Source of the DNA: an uncultured Algibacter sp.
GTDB lineage: Bacteria; Bacteroidota; Bacteroidia; Flavobacteriales; Flavobacteriaceae
Assembly (NCBI GenBank): GCA_947502405.1
Contig: CANMZT010000002.1
Span: 248,001 to 312,000 of the forward strand
Length of the DNA stretch: 64,000 nt
Direction of reading: 5' to 3'
Each line of letters starts with the position of its first letter. The first letter of the stretch is position 1. Below the pieces are notes generated by a model. The model worked only from the letters and a program-made list of their open reading frames with translations, was not told the DNA's origin and did no database searches. Made by a program: the position numbers and the translations under genes. This document shows positions 43,566 through 52,560 of this stretch, in pieces.

Positions 43566-45344
43566 CTACATACGCTCAGGCACCTGTACACCTAATAACT
43601 CAAAACCATTTTTAATAGTATTTGCAACTACTTGAGATAATTGTACTCTGAATGCTTTTTCAGTATTGTTATCTGCTCCTAAAATGGATACATTCTGGTA
43701 AAATGAATTGAATTCTTTAACCAAATCGTAAGTGTAGTTTGCAATTAAAGCTGGACTATGATTTTCTGCTGCATTTTGAATTACTTCTGGGAATAATTGA
43801 ACCTGCTTTATTAATTCGCGCTCCTTATCATGAAGTGATAATGTTTTAATGCTAGTACTAACATCAATATCAGCTTTACGTAAGATAGATTGAATTCTAG
43901 CATAAGTGTATTGAATAAACGGCCCTGTATTTCCTTGAAAATCTATAGACTCCTTAGGGTCAAATAAAATACGTTTCTTAGGGTCAACTTTTAATATATA
44001 ATACTTTAAAGCACCTAAACCAATAGTTTTATATAGCTCTTTTTTTTCTTCATATGAATAGCCATCAAGTTTGCCCAACTCTTCAGAAATCTCTTCAGCT
44101 GTATTGGCCATATCAAAAATCAAATCATCTGCATCAACAACAGTACCTTCTCTACTCTTCATCTTTCCACTTGGCAAATCTACCATTCCGTAGCTTAAAT
44201 GATATAGGTTCTTAGCCCACTCAAACCCCAGCTTTTTCAGAATTAAAAACAGGACTTGAAAGTGATAATCTTGCTCATTCCCAACGGTATAAACCATACC
44301 ACCAACATCTGGAAAATCTTTTATACGTTGAATTGCAGTACCAATATCCTGAGTCATATAAACCGCAGTGCCATCAGCACGCTGTACTATTTTTTTATCA
44401 AGACCCTCATCGGTTAAATCACACCATACCGAACCATCATCTTCCTTGTAAAACACACCACTTTTCAAACCTTCACCAACAAACTCTTTACCTAATAAGT
44501 AGGTCTTACTTTCATAATAAAGTGTATCAAAATCAACGCCTAAATTCTTGTATGTAATGTCAAATCCATCATACACCCAACCATTCATTTTTTTCCATAA
44601 TGCTACAGTGTCTTCATCACCAGACTCCCACTTTCGGAGCATGTTTTGAGCTTCTAAAAGAATCGGAGCATTTTTTTTAGCTTCTTCCTCAGATTGACCA
44701 GAATCAATTAAATTTTGAATCTCTTTTTTATACTCCTGATCAAACTTTACATAATAATTACCAACAAGTTTATCCCCTTTTAAACCAGTACTCTCTGGAG
44801 TTTCTTCATTCCCAAAATGCTTCCAAGCTACCATGCTTTTACAAATATGAATTCCTCTATCATTTATAATTTGCGTTTTGTAAACTTTCTTTCCTGAAGC
44901 TTTTAAAATCTCTGCTACACTATAGCCTAAAAGATTATTTCTAATGTGTCCTAAGTGCAGTGGTTTATTAGTATTTGGTGAAGAATACTCAACCATAATG
45001 GCCTTTTCATCTGGTTTTGGTGACACAAAACCATAAGTTTGATTGTTTTTTATTTCATTAAAAAAATCAAGGTAATACGAATCGTTAATCTCAATATTTA
45101 AAAACCCTTTAACAACATTAAATGCTTTTACATCATCAGCATTTTCAACCAAATAATTACCAATACGCTCTCCTATTTGCACCGGATTGCCTTTTACATA
45201 ACGTAACATTGGAAAAACTACAACAGTTATATCTCCTGCAAACTCCTTCCTTGTTGCTTGAAATTCAACAGTTTCTAATTCAACATTAAAGTCAGATTTT
45301 ACAGCTTGCTTTACGCAATTCTCTAAGGTTTCTTGAAGGTTCAT
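43566..45344 (-). CDS. argS: Arginyl-tRNA synthetase
   Basis: Class I aminoacyl-tRNA synthetase of 592 residues. The N-terminal Add-1 domain recognises the tRNA D-loop; the HIGH-type motif is HLGH in NKPLHLGHIRNN; the KMSKS-equivalent is KMKSREGTVV; the C-terminal DALR anticodon-binding domain covers about the last 120 residues and ends LLGVQVPERM. Length and motifs are normal. Confidence 0.96.
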   Translation of the reverse strand: MNLQETLENCVKQAVKSDFNVELETVEFQATRKEFAGDITVVVFPMLRYVKGNPVQIGERIGNYLVENADDVKAFNVVKGFLNIEINDSYYLDFFNEIKNNQTYGFVSPKPDEKAIMVEYSSPNTNKPLHLGHIRNNLLGYSVAEILKASGKKVYKTQIINDRGIHICKSMVAWKHFGNEETPESTGLKGDKLVGNYYVKFDQEYKKEIQNLIDSGQSEEEAKKNAPILLEAQNMLRKWESGDEDTVALWKKMNGWVYDGFDITYKNLGVDFDTLYYESKTYLLGKEFVGEGLKSGVFYKEDDGSVWCDLTDEGLDKKIVQRADGTAVYMTQDIGTAIQRIKDFPDVGGMVYTVGNEQDYHFQVLFLILKKLGFEWAKNLYHLSYGMVDLPSGKMKSREGTVVDADDLIFDMANTAEEISEELGKLDGYSYEEKKELYKTIGLGALKYYILKVDPKKRILFDPKESIDFQGNTGPFIQYTYARIQSILRKADIDVSTSIKTLSLHDKERELIKQVQLFPEVIQNAAENHSPALIANYTYDLVKEFNSFYQNVSILGADNNTEKAFRVQLSQVVANTIKNGFELLGVQVPERM

Positions 45345-45363
45345 CTTACTGGTTTTACGGCTG

Positions 45364-45371
45364 CAAAGATA
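45364..45371 (-). promoter_or_regulatory. Probable -7 box of argS
   Basis: Minus-strand TATCTTTG, 20 bp before the argS ATG. No TTG at the preferred spacing, so moderate confidence. Confidence 0.45.
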
Positions 45372-45428
45372 GAATTTTAAATCAAGTTTTACTGTTTAAT
45401 TATTTCGAAAATCAATATATTAGAGTGT

Positions 45429-46550
45429 ATGAAATCTTCTTTAATTTCTGTTATTTTTTTGTGTATAATTTTGAGTTGTTCAAACTCTAATAATGAAGAC
45501 ACATCAGTCTCAAAAGCCTTATTTTATAAAGGTATGGACTTATCATTTCAATCTGAATTAGAATCCTATAACGTACCTTATAAAGACAATTTAGGAAACC
45601 CAATTAATTTACTTGATTATACTTCAAAAAATGGGACAAATCTAGTTCGTTTAAAATTATGGCATACTCCTCAAAATGGAGAAAACAGTTTACAGGATGT
45701 TAAATCTTATGCTAAACGTGTAAAAAATAAAAGCATGAATCTTTTATTAAATATACATTATAGTGACTATTGGGCAGACCCAAGTAATCAAACACCTCCT
45801 AGAGCATGGCAAAACATGAGTTTCCAAGAAATTAAAATTGCAATATATGAATATACAAAACATGTAGTTGAAGAGTTAAAAAATCAAAATACATTACCTG
45901 AAATTATTCAAATTGGTAATGAAACTGACAGCGGATTTTTATGGAATCATGGAAAAGTATGGAATGAGTTTTCTGATAATTGGGAAAATTATGCAACTTT
46001 AATTAATGAGGCTATAAGAGGTATTAAAACGATAGATACCGATAATAAAATTAAGATTATGCTTCATCATTCTAGTGTTGAAAAGGCCATCTTTTTGTTC
46101 GATGAATTGAACCCATTTAATATTGATTTTGATATTATTGGGTTATCTTATTATCCACAGTTTCAAATAAAAAATCTAAGTTTAGTACAAGATAAATTGA
46201 ATGAACTTGCCATAACATTTGATAAGGACATTTTATTGGTAGAAATTGCATATCCCTTTACGTTGTCTTGGAATGATAATAGCACAAATTTTATTGGAGA
46301 TACAAGTCAAACCTTAAGCGAGTTTTCTGCTACTCCCGAAGGCCAAAAAGCCTATTTAGAATGGTTGATTTCAGTTATTAATAAAATTCCGAACAAAAAG
46401 GGTATTGGTTTTTGTTACTGGGCTCCTGATTGGGTTGCTTTTGAGGGAAATGAAGTCACTTCTACATCAGGTAGTGCTTGGGAAAATCAATGTTTATTTG
46501 ATTTTGAATATAAAATACTCCCCGCTTTTGATGTTTATAGAACAAACTAA
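45429..46550 (+). CDS. GH53 endo-beta-1,4-galactanase, lipoprotein
   Basis: A 373-residue glycoside hydrolase of family 53, which cuts the beta-1,4-galactan side chains of pectin and arabinogalactan. The signal ends ILSC (Cys17), so it is a lipoprotein and could be surface-exposed. Family motifs: the acid/base Glu165 in IGNE, and the nucleophile Glu272 in LLVEIAYPF. RLKLWHTP and NIHYSDYWADP are typical. No SusCD pair or other polysaccharide genes are next to it, so it is an orphan of a larger system. Confidence 0.93.
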   Translation: MKSSLISVIFLCIILSCSNSNNEDTSVSKALFYKGMDLSFQSELESYNVPYKDNLGNPINLLDYTSKNGTNLVRLKLWHTPQNGENSLQDVKSYAKRVKNKSMNLLLNIHYSDYWADPSNQTPPRAWQNMSFQEIKIAIYEYTKHVVEELKNQNTLPEIIQIGNETDSGFLWNHGKVWNEFSDNWENYATLINEAIRGIKTIDTDNKIKIMLHHSSVEKAIFLFDELNPFNIDFDIIGLSYYPQFQIKNLSLVQDKLNELAITFDKDILLVEIAYPFTLSWNDNSTNFIGDTSQTLSEFSATPEGQKAYLEWLISVINKIPNKKGIGFCYWAPDWVAFEGNEVTSTSGSAWENQCLFDFEYKILPAFDVYRTN

Positions 46551-46910
46551 TCGATTCCTGAAAATAACCAAATTCCTACATCTTAATTAAACACTTTTAG
46601 AATAATCAAATCAAAATGCATTTCATCGACAAAAGTGCTCTTTTTCTATGTTTTTTACCGTTCATCTATTCGTCGATTTTTAGGCTATTTTCCTTGTGTC
46701 CTTTCGTCTAATTTTTTGGCATTAAAACGCAGAAATTAGATTTTAAATTTCCTTTTTTCAACTTTTGCGTGGTAATGCTATTAATTCGAACTTTTTCGGA
46801 TAAAATTTTAACGCTAACAAATAATTACAGCTAAAAAGACAATCTTATTTTCCCTCAAAATTTAAGACCCCTTTACATTGTCTGGTTCTAGATGTAATTT
46901 AAATGTTATA
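46551..46910 (+). other. 360-bp intergenic region upstream of a histidine kinase gene
   Basis: No gene or tRNA seen. TTCRTC occurs at 46622, 46661, 46669 and 46703, in both ATC and GTC forms, and may be binding sites for a response regulator. No clear TAnnTTTG promoter for the downstream gene was found. The rest is AT-rich with poly-T runs. Confidence 0.4.
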
Positions 46911-48980
46911 ATGAGGAAAATAATTACTTTATTGATTATGTTGTCTACTTCTGTGGGTTTTTCACAAACCGATGATATAGATAAACTTGCCTTAGAATTA
47001 GCATTCCAAGAACAGGACTCCTTAAAAGTTGAAACTTCTTTGAAACTTATTAAAGCGCTGTATGATGCAAATGATTATGAAAGAGCTTTAGAATACATTT
47101 TAAAAAGCGAAAAACTCTCCAACAGCATAAATTTCAAAAAAGGTATTGCTGAGATAGCCTATTACAAATCTTTAATTTACGCTCAGAAAAATGATTACAT
47201 AAATGCTGTAAGTGGTTATAACAAATCAAAAGCTCTATTTCATTCTTTAAAAGACACATTAAGTGTTGCCAAAGTTAATAATAGTATTGGTTTGATAGAG
47301 ATTAAACGTGGAAACTATAACAAAGGTTTGCAATTCTCTTTAGCTGCAATTAAGGAGCTTGAAAAAAGAAACCTAGTTAAAGATCTTAACTTGGCATATA
47401 GTAATTTAGCCAATGCCTATTATAACATAAACCTTCATGAAAAAGCCATAGAGTTTTATTTAAAAGCACTAGATGTTCAATTAAAGCTTAATGATACTAA
47501 GGGAATAAACGAATCACATAGCAAATTAGCTGAACTATATTCTGATAAAAAAGAACATCGAAAAGCTATTGAGTATTATGAAAAATTACTAGAAAGCACA
47601 GAACTAAATAATGATTCTATAAGAGGGCAAATATTTCCTAAATTAGGTGGTGAGTACTTAAGGTTTAATGACTACAGTAGAGCCACAAGATACTTAATAG
47701 ATGGTTACAATATTAATATAAGAACAAAAAACCAACCAGGTTTACTTCTTTCTTTAAATAATTTAGGAGATTTAAACTTAAAACAAGGGCGGTTAAAAAC
47801 TGCTGAAAAACAACTTTTAGACGCTGGGGCTATTGCCAAAAAACTTGATAATAAAACAGAATTACTGAGGCATTACAAACTTATGAAGTCTCTTGATTCT
47901 ACGAGACGTCGTTTTGATAGAGCTTTTATATGGCAGCGTGAGTATTACGAGCTCAATAATATTCTTAAAAAAGAAACAGAGATAGCACCTCTTATTACCG
48001 AAACTCAAGAATCAATTACAACAATAGATTCAGAGACAAATAACGTTTCTCAAAACACCAAACCTACAAACAATCTTTCATCTGAGGAAAAGGCGCAAAT
48101 TGATAAAAAACTAGATAAGTATAAGCTTTTACTTTATGCTTTGCTTGCGGCACTTATTGTAGTTTCAGCTTTATTAGTATTAGTGTACTTAAAGCGTAAC
48201 AGCAACATTAAGTACATGCAAGAACTTGAAGATAAAAATATTAAAATTGAGCTTCAAAACGAAGCTTTTTCAGAACAAACGAAGCATCTGGAAAATGTTA
48301 ATAATGTTAAAGACAAGCTATTTTCTATTGTATCTCATGACTTAAAAGATTCCCTTTCCTCAATCAATGGCTTTATAGACTTACTTAAAGACGGGTCATT
48401 ATCTAGAGAAGAGTTTGATAATTTAATCCCTGAGTTAAGCGAAAATGCTAACAATGCTTCCTTATTGCTTTTCAATTTGCTTAATTGGTCTAAATCTCAA
48501 ATGCAATCTTTAGAGCCAAAACCAAGCTTATTTGATATTCAAGAGGTTTTTGAAAGTAAAGTAAAACTCATAGAGCAACGTATGGAAAACAAAGGTATTA
48601 ACCTAGTTGATCACTCTCTAAGAGATTTTGCTTATGCAGATAGAAGTATGTTCGAAATCGTTGTGCAAAACCTATTAGCTAATGCTCTCAAATTTTGTAA
48701 AAGTGGAGATACCATTACAGTATCTAACCACATTAGCAATGGTAGTTGTATTGTAAGTATTGCAGATACAGGCATAGGTATTTCAGAAGTAAACCAAAAA
48801 AAACTATTCAATAGCAGTTCTTTCACCACTATGGGAACCGATAATGAAAAAGGCACAGGCCTAGGTCTCTCAATCTGTAAAGAGTTGGTAGAACTCAACA
48901 ATGGAAAAATTTGGGTAGAAAGTACTCAAGGTGTAGGTAGCACATTCTATGTGCAGTTGCCCAAATCCAGACCATCATAA
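46911..48980 (+). CDS. TPR-containing sensor histidine kinase
   Basis: A 689-residue two-component kinase. Signal peptide (1-18), periplasmic TPR-like helical repeats (about 30-345), a transmembrane helix at about 407-428, a coiled linker, a HisKA dimerisation domain with the phosphorylated His476 (SIVSHDLKDS), and a HATPase domain (NALKF, DTGIGI, GTGLGLSI) to the end. No response regulator gene lies next to it. The ATG at 46911 is preferred to an upstream non-ATG start because it begins the signal peptide. Confidence 0.88.
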   Translation: MRKIITLLIMLSTSVGFSQTDDIDKLALELAFQEQDSLKVETSLKLIKALYDANDYERALEYILKSEKLSNSINFKKGIAEIAYYKSLIYAQKNDYINAVSGYNKSKALFHSLKDTLSVAKVNNSIGLIEIKRGNYNKGLQFSLAAIKELEKRNLVKDLNLAYSNLANAYYNINLHEKAIEFYLKALDVQLKLNDTKGINESHSKLAELYSDKKEHRKAIEYYEKLLESTELNNDSIRGQIFPKLGGEYLRFNDYSRATRYLIDGYNINIRTKNQPGLLLSLNNLGDLNLKQGRLKTAEKQLLDAGAIAKKLDNKTELLRHYKLMKSLDSTRRRFDRAFIWQREYYELNNILKKETEIAPLITETQESITTIDSETNNVSQNTKPTNNLSSEEKAQIDKKLDKYKLLLYALLAALIVVSALLVLVYLKRNSNIKYMQELEDKNIKIELQNEAFSEQTKHLENVNNVKDKLFSIVSHDLKDSLSSINGFIDLLKDGSLSREEFDNLIPELSENANNASLLLFNLLNWSKSQMQSLEPKPSLFDIQEVFESKVKLIEQRMENKGINLVDHSLRDFAYADRSMFEIVVQNLLANALKFCKSGDTITVSNHISNGSCIVSIADTGIGISEVNQKKLFNSSSFTTMGTDNEKGTGLGLSICKELVELNNGKIWVESTQGVGSTFYVQLPKSRPS

Positions 48981-48997
48981 AGTTTTTAAACCTAAAA

Positions 48998-49098
48998 GGG
49001 CGTTACCCAAAGGGTCGGGCTTTCCGTTAAAAGTTTTGGCTCGATGCGCGCCTCGCCAAAAGCTACCACTGCAATCCCTAACGCACCTATCCGCTAAC
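48998..49098 (-). ncRNA. GTTAGGGAT repeat, copy B (candidate Flavo-1-type structured RNA)
   Basis: Read on the minus strand the segment has GTGCGTTAGGGATTGCAGTGG, GGAAAGCCCGACCC, then GGGTAACGCCC: the same order as copy A at 35171-35254. A GC-rich insert of about 35 bp (AGCTTTTGGCGAGGCGCGC and so on) is specific to this copy. It abuts the stop codon of the downstream gene on the minus strand, so it would form the 3' end of that transcript. RNA nature is inferred from conserved paired blocks. Confidence 0.5.
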
Positions 49099-50034
49099 TT
49101 ATTTTTTAGGCAAAAACACCTCAGCCATCATACAACGAGCACTTCCACCCCCACAAGTCTCGATAGTCTCTAAAGAACTCGATAGTATTTTAGTATGTTT
49201 TTCAAGTATCTTTATTTGAGAAGGGGTTAAGCAATCAAATGCTGCTTGACTCATAATTAAAAAGCGTTCATCATTAGCACCTTTAACCTGCAACATATTT
49301 CCAGCAAAATGAGTCACTTGCTCTTCAGATATATCGACAATAATTTTATCATCCTCCTTTAAATGTTTAATCACATTTTTGCGTTCTTTCTTATCATCAA
49401 TACTACTCAAACAAATCACAGCAAAAGTTTCAGCTACACACATCATCACGTTAGTGTGATAAATAGGTTTCCGCTCTTCATTTACAGTTTGGTACGATGT
49501 AAAAATCACTGGAGTAAACTCAAAATCCTCACAAAACTCAATAAATAAATCTTCGTCAGCACGAGGTGACAAAGCACAATAAGCCTTTCTGTTTACCCGA
49601 TCAAGAACCACACTTCCTGTTCCCTCTAAAAACACATGCTCTTCTTCAGCACTTGTATAATCAATAATATTATTAATCTGAAACCCTTGTTCTTCTAGAG
49701 TTACAAGAATATCTTCTCGCCGTTCTAAACGTCTATTCTCTGCAAACATAGGATACAAACCAACATCACCATTCTCATGAAAAGATATCCAGTTGTTTGG
49801 GAAAATCGAGTCTGGTGTATCAAAGTCTAATCTATCATCCACAACCACCACATCAACACCTATACCTCTTAGCTTTTCAACATAAGCGTCAAACTCTTTT
49901 TGCGCTTTAGCATTTATCGTTTCAGGTAGAACACCATCAATAGACTCTTGATAATAATTGTTTACAGCCGTTTGTTCGTTCATCCTAAAGTTTACAGGAC
50001 GAATCATTAAAATAGAGTTCGCTGTCTGTTGCAT
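49099..50034 (-). CDS. CtlX-like guanidino-group hydrolase (arginine deiminase-related)
   Basis: A 311-residue pentein-fold enzyme. The catalytic Cys is in ETCGGGSARCM near the C-terminus, with partner motifs DSIFPNNW and the histidine segment YHTNVMM near 185-190. The family includes citrulline utilisation hydrolase CtlX and arginine deiminase-like enzymes, which act on free citrulline or arginine-type guanidino groups. The ATG at 50034 is preferred to one at 50067 inside the preceding gene. It begins 2 bp after the stop of the second pentein enzyme. Confidence 0.82.
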   Translation of the reverse strand: MQQTANSILMIRPVNFRMNEQTAVNNYYQESIDGVLPETINAKAQKEFDAYVEKLRGIGVDVVVVDDRLDFDTPDSIFPNNWISFHENGDVGLYPMFAENRRLERREDILVTLEEQGFQINNIIDYTSAEEEHVFLEGTGSVVLDRVNRKAYCALSPRADEDLFIEFCEDFEFTPVIFTSYQTVNEERKPIYHTNVMMCVAETFAVICLSSIDDKKERKNVIKHLKEDDKIIVDISEEQVTHFAGNMLQVKGANDERFLIMSQAAFDCLTPSQIKILEKHTKILSSSLETIETCGGGSARCMMAEVFLPKK

Positions 50035-50036
50035 AA

Positions 50037-50951
50037 TTAGTCTCGTATTAAAGGCATAGTGGTACATCTCAATAAACCTTCTTGTTTACCTATCTCAGCA
50101 TAAGGTACTTCTTCAACAGTAAAACCTTGATCTCTTAACCAATTATTGAGTCTGGTAAAGTTTTGTTCAGAAATAATTACTTCTTCAGAAATTGAAAAGA
50201 CATTACTATACATTTGATACATCTCATCTTTGGTAACTTCAAATACGTTTTCTTTCCCAAAGAAATTCACCAACCATTCGTATTCTTTTTCAATTAAAAA
50301 CCCATTCTTGTGGATAATAGCTTTACCTTTTCCCAATGGATTAAAACAACAATCTAAATGTAATGCATTTTCTTTAGGGTCTGTATTAGATTTTCTTAGT
50401 TCGAATGATTTTACAGTTTTATTTGGAAACAACTCTTGAATTGCGATTACTGCATCCATATTTGTTCTTGCTGTAATTAAATCCGGATAATCTTCTCCAG
50501 AATAAGTTCCTATAAAAATATAATCATCCAAAGGCATTACATCACCTCCTTCTACATGGCATGCCTCAGGTAAAATAATACGCTTATCTTCTGCAACTTG
50601 ATTCCATATATAATCTATAGCATGAACCTCATCTTCCCTGTGTGGCAAAATATTAGCTTCTATCATAATATCTTCAATCACAAAAGCAATATCTCTCGCA
50701 AATATTTGGTTGCAATCTTTTATAACTTGAGGTCTGTAAACCTTAACACCATATTTTTCAAAAACTTTAGCTACAGCATTCAGCTCTTCAATCATGTCAG
50801 ATTCTATAGGGTATGTACCAGCAAGAATATGTTGAATACTTTTAGGGTCGTAACAATCTTCAACCTTAGGTGTAGGACCATTACTTTCTGCTGTTCCTAA
50901 AACCACAGCTCTTAGTCTTGAAGTTTCATTTTTTACATTTAATTTAAGCAT
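50037..50951 (-). CDS. Arginine deiminase / dimethylarginine dimethylaminohydrolase family protein
   Basis: A 304-residue pentein-fold enzyme. The catalytic cysteine is near the C-terminus in GLLRCTTMPL, the histidine in ALHLDCCFNPLG, and the acidic residues in EGGDV and ARD. Homologues hydrolyse arginine, methylated arginines or related guanidines. A second pentein enzyme follows after 2 bp, an unusual pair that suggests consecutive or complementary steps on arginine or citrulline. Whether it is a deiminase, DDAH or amidinotransferase is unsettled. Confidence 0.82.
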   Translation of the reverse strand: MLKLNVKNETSRLRAVVLGTAESNGPTPKVEDCYDPKSIQHILAGTYPIESDMIEELNAVAKVFEKYGVKVYRPQVIKDCNQIFARDIAFVIEDIMIEANILPHREDEVHAIDYIWNQVAEDKRIILPEACHVEGGDVMPLDDYIFIGTYSGEDYPDLITARTNMDAVIAIQELFPNKTVKSFELRKSNTDPKENALHLDCCFNPLGKGKAIIHKNGFLIEKEYEWLVNFFGKENVFEVTKDEMYQMYSNVFSISEEVIISEQNFTRLNNWLRDQGFTVEEVPYAEIGKQEGLLRCTTMPLIRD

Positions 50952-51039
50952 ACAATATTCAAAATATGTTAAGAAACGAAAGCATCAAAGCTAATAATTA
51001 TTAAGGAGAAATTACATAATTACTAAAAATTTACTCTTA

Positions 51040-51076
51040 AAAAAGAAAAAGCTTCATAAAAAAATCATGAAGCCTG
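51040..51076 (-). terminator. Terminator after citrate synthase
   Basis: On the minus strand GCTTCAT (73-67) and ATGAAGC (57-51) form a 7-bp stem around an A/T loop, followed by TTTTTCTTTTTTA. It starts about 25 nt after the gltA stop. Confidence 0.7.
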
Positions 51077-51098
51077 AGAATTTTTTAAAATAATAATT

Positions 51099-52385
51099 CT
51101 ATCTCTTATTAATTGGAATAAAATCTCTACTAGTTTCTCCAATATAAAGTTGTCTTGGTCTTCCAATTGGCTCTTTACGCAAACGCATCTCCCTCCATTG
51201 TGCAATCCAACCTGGTAAACGACCAATCGCAAACATAACAGTAAACATTTCAATTGGAATGCCCATAGCACGATAAATAATTCCCGAATAGAAATCTACA
51301 TTAGGGTATAATTTTCTATCCACAAAATATTGATCTTCTAGAGCTTCCTTTTCTAATCCCTTTGCTATTTCTAAAATAGGATCTTCAACTCCTAAATCAT
51401 GTAAAACCTGATCTGCAGCTTTTTTTATAATTTTAGCGCGTGGATCAAAATTCTTGTATACACGATGACCAAAGCCCATTAACCTAAATGGATCACTTTT
51501 ATCCTTGGCTTTTGCCATATACTTCTTAGTATCTCCTCCATCTTCTTGAATAGCCTCTAGCATTTCTAGCACCGCTTGGTTTGCTCCTCCATGAAGTGGC
51601 CCCCAAAGCGCTGATATTCCAGCAGAAAGAGATGCAAACAAACCTGCATGGGATGAACCTGTAATTCTTACTGTTGACGTAGAACAATTTTGCTCATGAT
51701 CTGCATGTAATATTAATAGTTTATCCAAAGCATCGACTAAAACTGGATTTTGTACATAGCAGCTATTTGGTCTTGAAAACATCATTTTTAAGAGATTCTC
51801 AACATAGCCTAGTGAATTATCACCATAATCTAGTGGCTGACCTTGCTTTTTTCGCATTGTCCAAGCTACTAAAACAGGCATTTTTCCCAATATTCTTACT
51901 ACAGACTTATACATATCTTCTTCAGAATCCACATTAACCGAAGAAGGATTAAACGCCGTTAATGCACTTGTTAAAGAAGAAATTACACCCATTGGATGTG
52001 CTGCTTTAGGAAAAGCATCTAGTATCTTCTTTATATCTTCATCTACAGCTGATTCGGCTTTAATATCATCATGAAATTTATCATTCTGCTCTTTAGTTGG
52101 TAACTCTCCAAAAATCAACAAGTATGCTACTTCTAAAAAATCCGCTTTTTCAGCTAATTCTTCTATTGAATATCCTCTATATCTTAAAACTCCCTTTTCT
52201 CCATCTAAAAAAGTTATTGCACTTTCGCATGAACCTGTATTCTTGTAACCAGAATCTAAAGTAATAACACCTCCTGTACTTGCCCTTAATTTAGAAATAT
52301 CAATTGCAACTTCATTTTCAGTTCCTTTAACTATAGGAAACTCATATTTTTTATTATCTATCTCAATTGTAGCTGTATCTGTCAT
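51099..52385 (-). CDS. gltA: Citrate synthase
   Basis: Condenses oxaloacetate and acetyl-CoA, first step of the TCA cycle. The 428 residues are typical of the type II, hexameric enzyme. Catalytic residues are a histidine in GSSHAGLFAS, the histidine in MGFGHRVYKNFDPRA, and the aspartate of the VDFYSG segment. No obvious -7 box in the 175 bp upstream. Confidence 0.97.
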   Translation of the reverse strand: MTDTATIEIDNKKYEFPIVKGTENEVAIDISKLRASTGGVITLDSGYKNTGSCESAITFLDGEKGVLRYRGYSIEELAEKADFLEVAYLLIFGELPTKEQNDKFHDDIKAESAVDEDIKKILDAFPKAAHPMGVISSLTSALTAFNPSSVNVDSEEDMYKSVVRILGKMPVLVAWTMRKKQGQPLDYGDNSLGYVENLLKMMFSRPNSCYVQNPVLVDALDKLLILHADHEQNCSTSTVRITGSSHAGLFASLSAGISALWGPLHGGANQAVLEMLEAIQEDGGDTKKYMAKAKDKSDPFRLMGFGHRVYKNFDPRAKIIKKAADQVLHDLGVEDPILEIAKGLEKEALEDQYFVDRKLYPNVDFYSGIIYRAMGIPIEMFTVMFAIGRLPGWIAQWREMRLRKEPIGRPRQLYIGETSRDFIPINKR

Positions 52386-52506
52386 ATGCGTTTAGTGAGT
52401 TTTGTTGTTTTTTTGCGGAGTGCTAAATTACGAAATTCAACCCTATTTTTAAAGATTATTAAGAAGGTTTTAACCAATTAACATATTATTAAAATTGATG
52501 CCAAAT

Positions 52507-52545
52507 AAAAAAGCGATTATTAAAAAATAATCGCTTTTTTAGAAA
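52507..52545 (-). terminator. Terminator after the LRR/T9SS protein gene
   Basis: AAAAAAGCGATTATT (52507-52521) and AATAATCGCTTTTTT (52526-52540) form a perfect 15-bp stem with a four-A loop, ending in T on either strand. It lies 20 bp from the stop of the LRR gene. Confidence 0.85.
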
Positions 52546-52560
52546 GACAATAATATAAAT

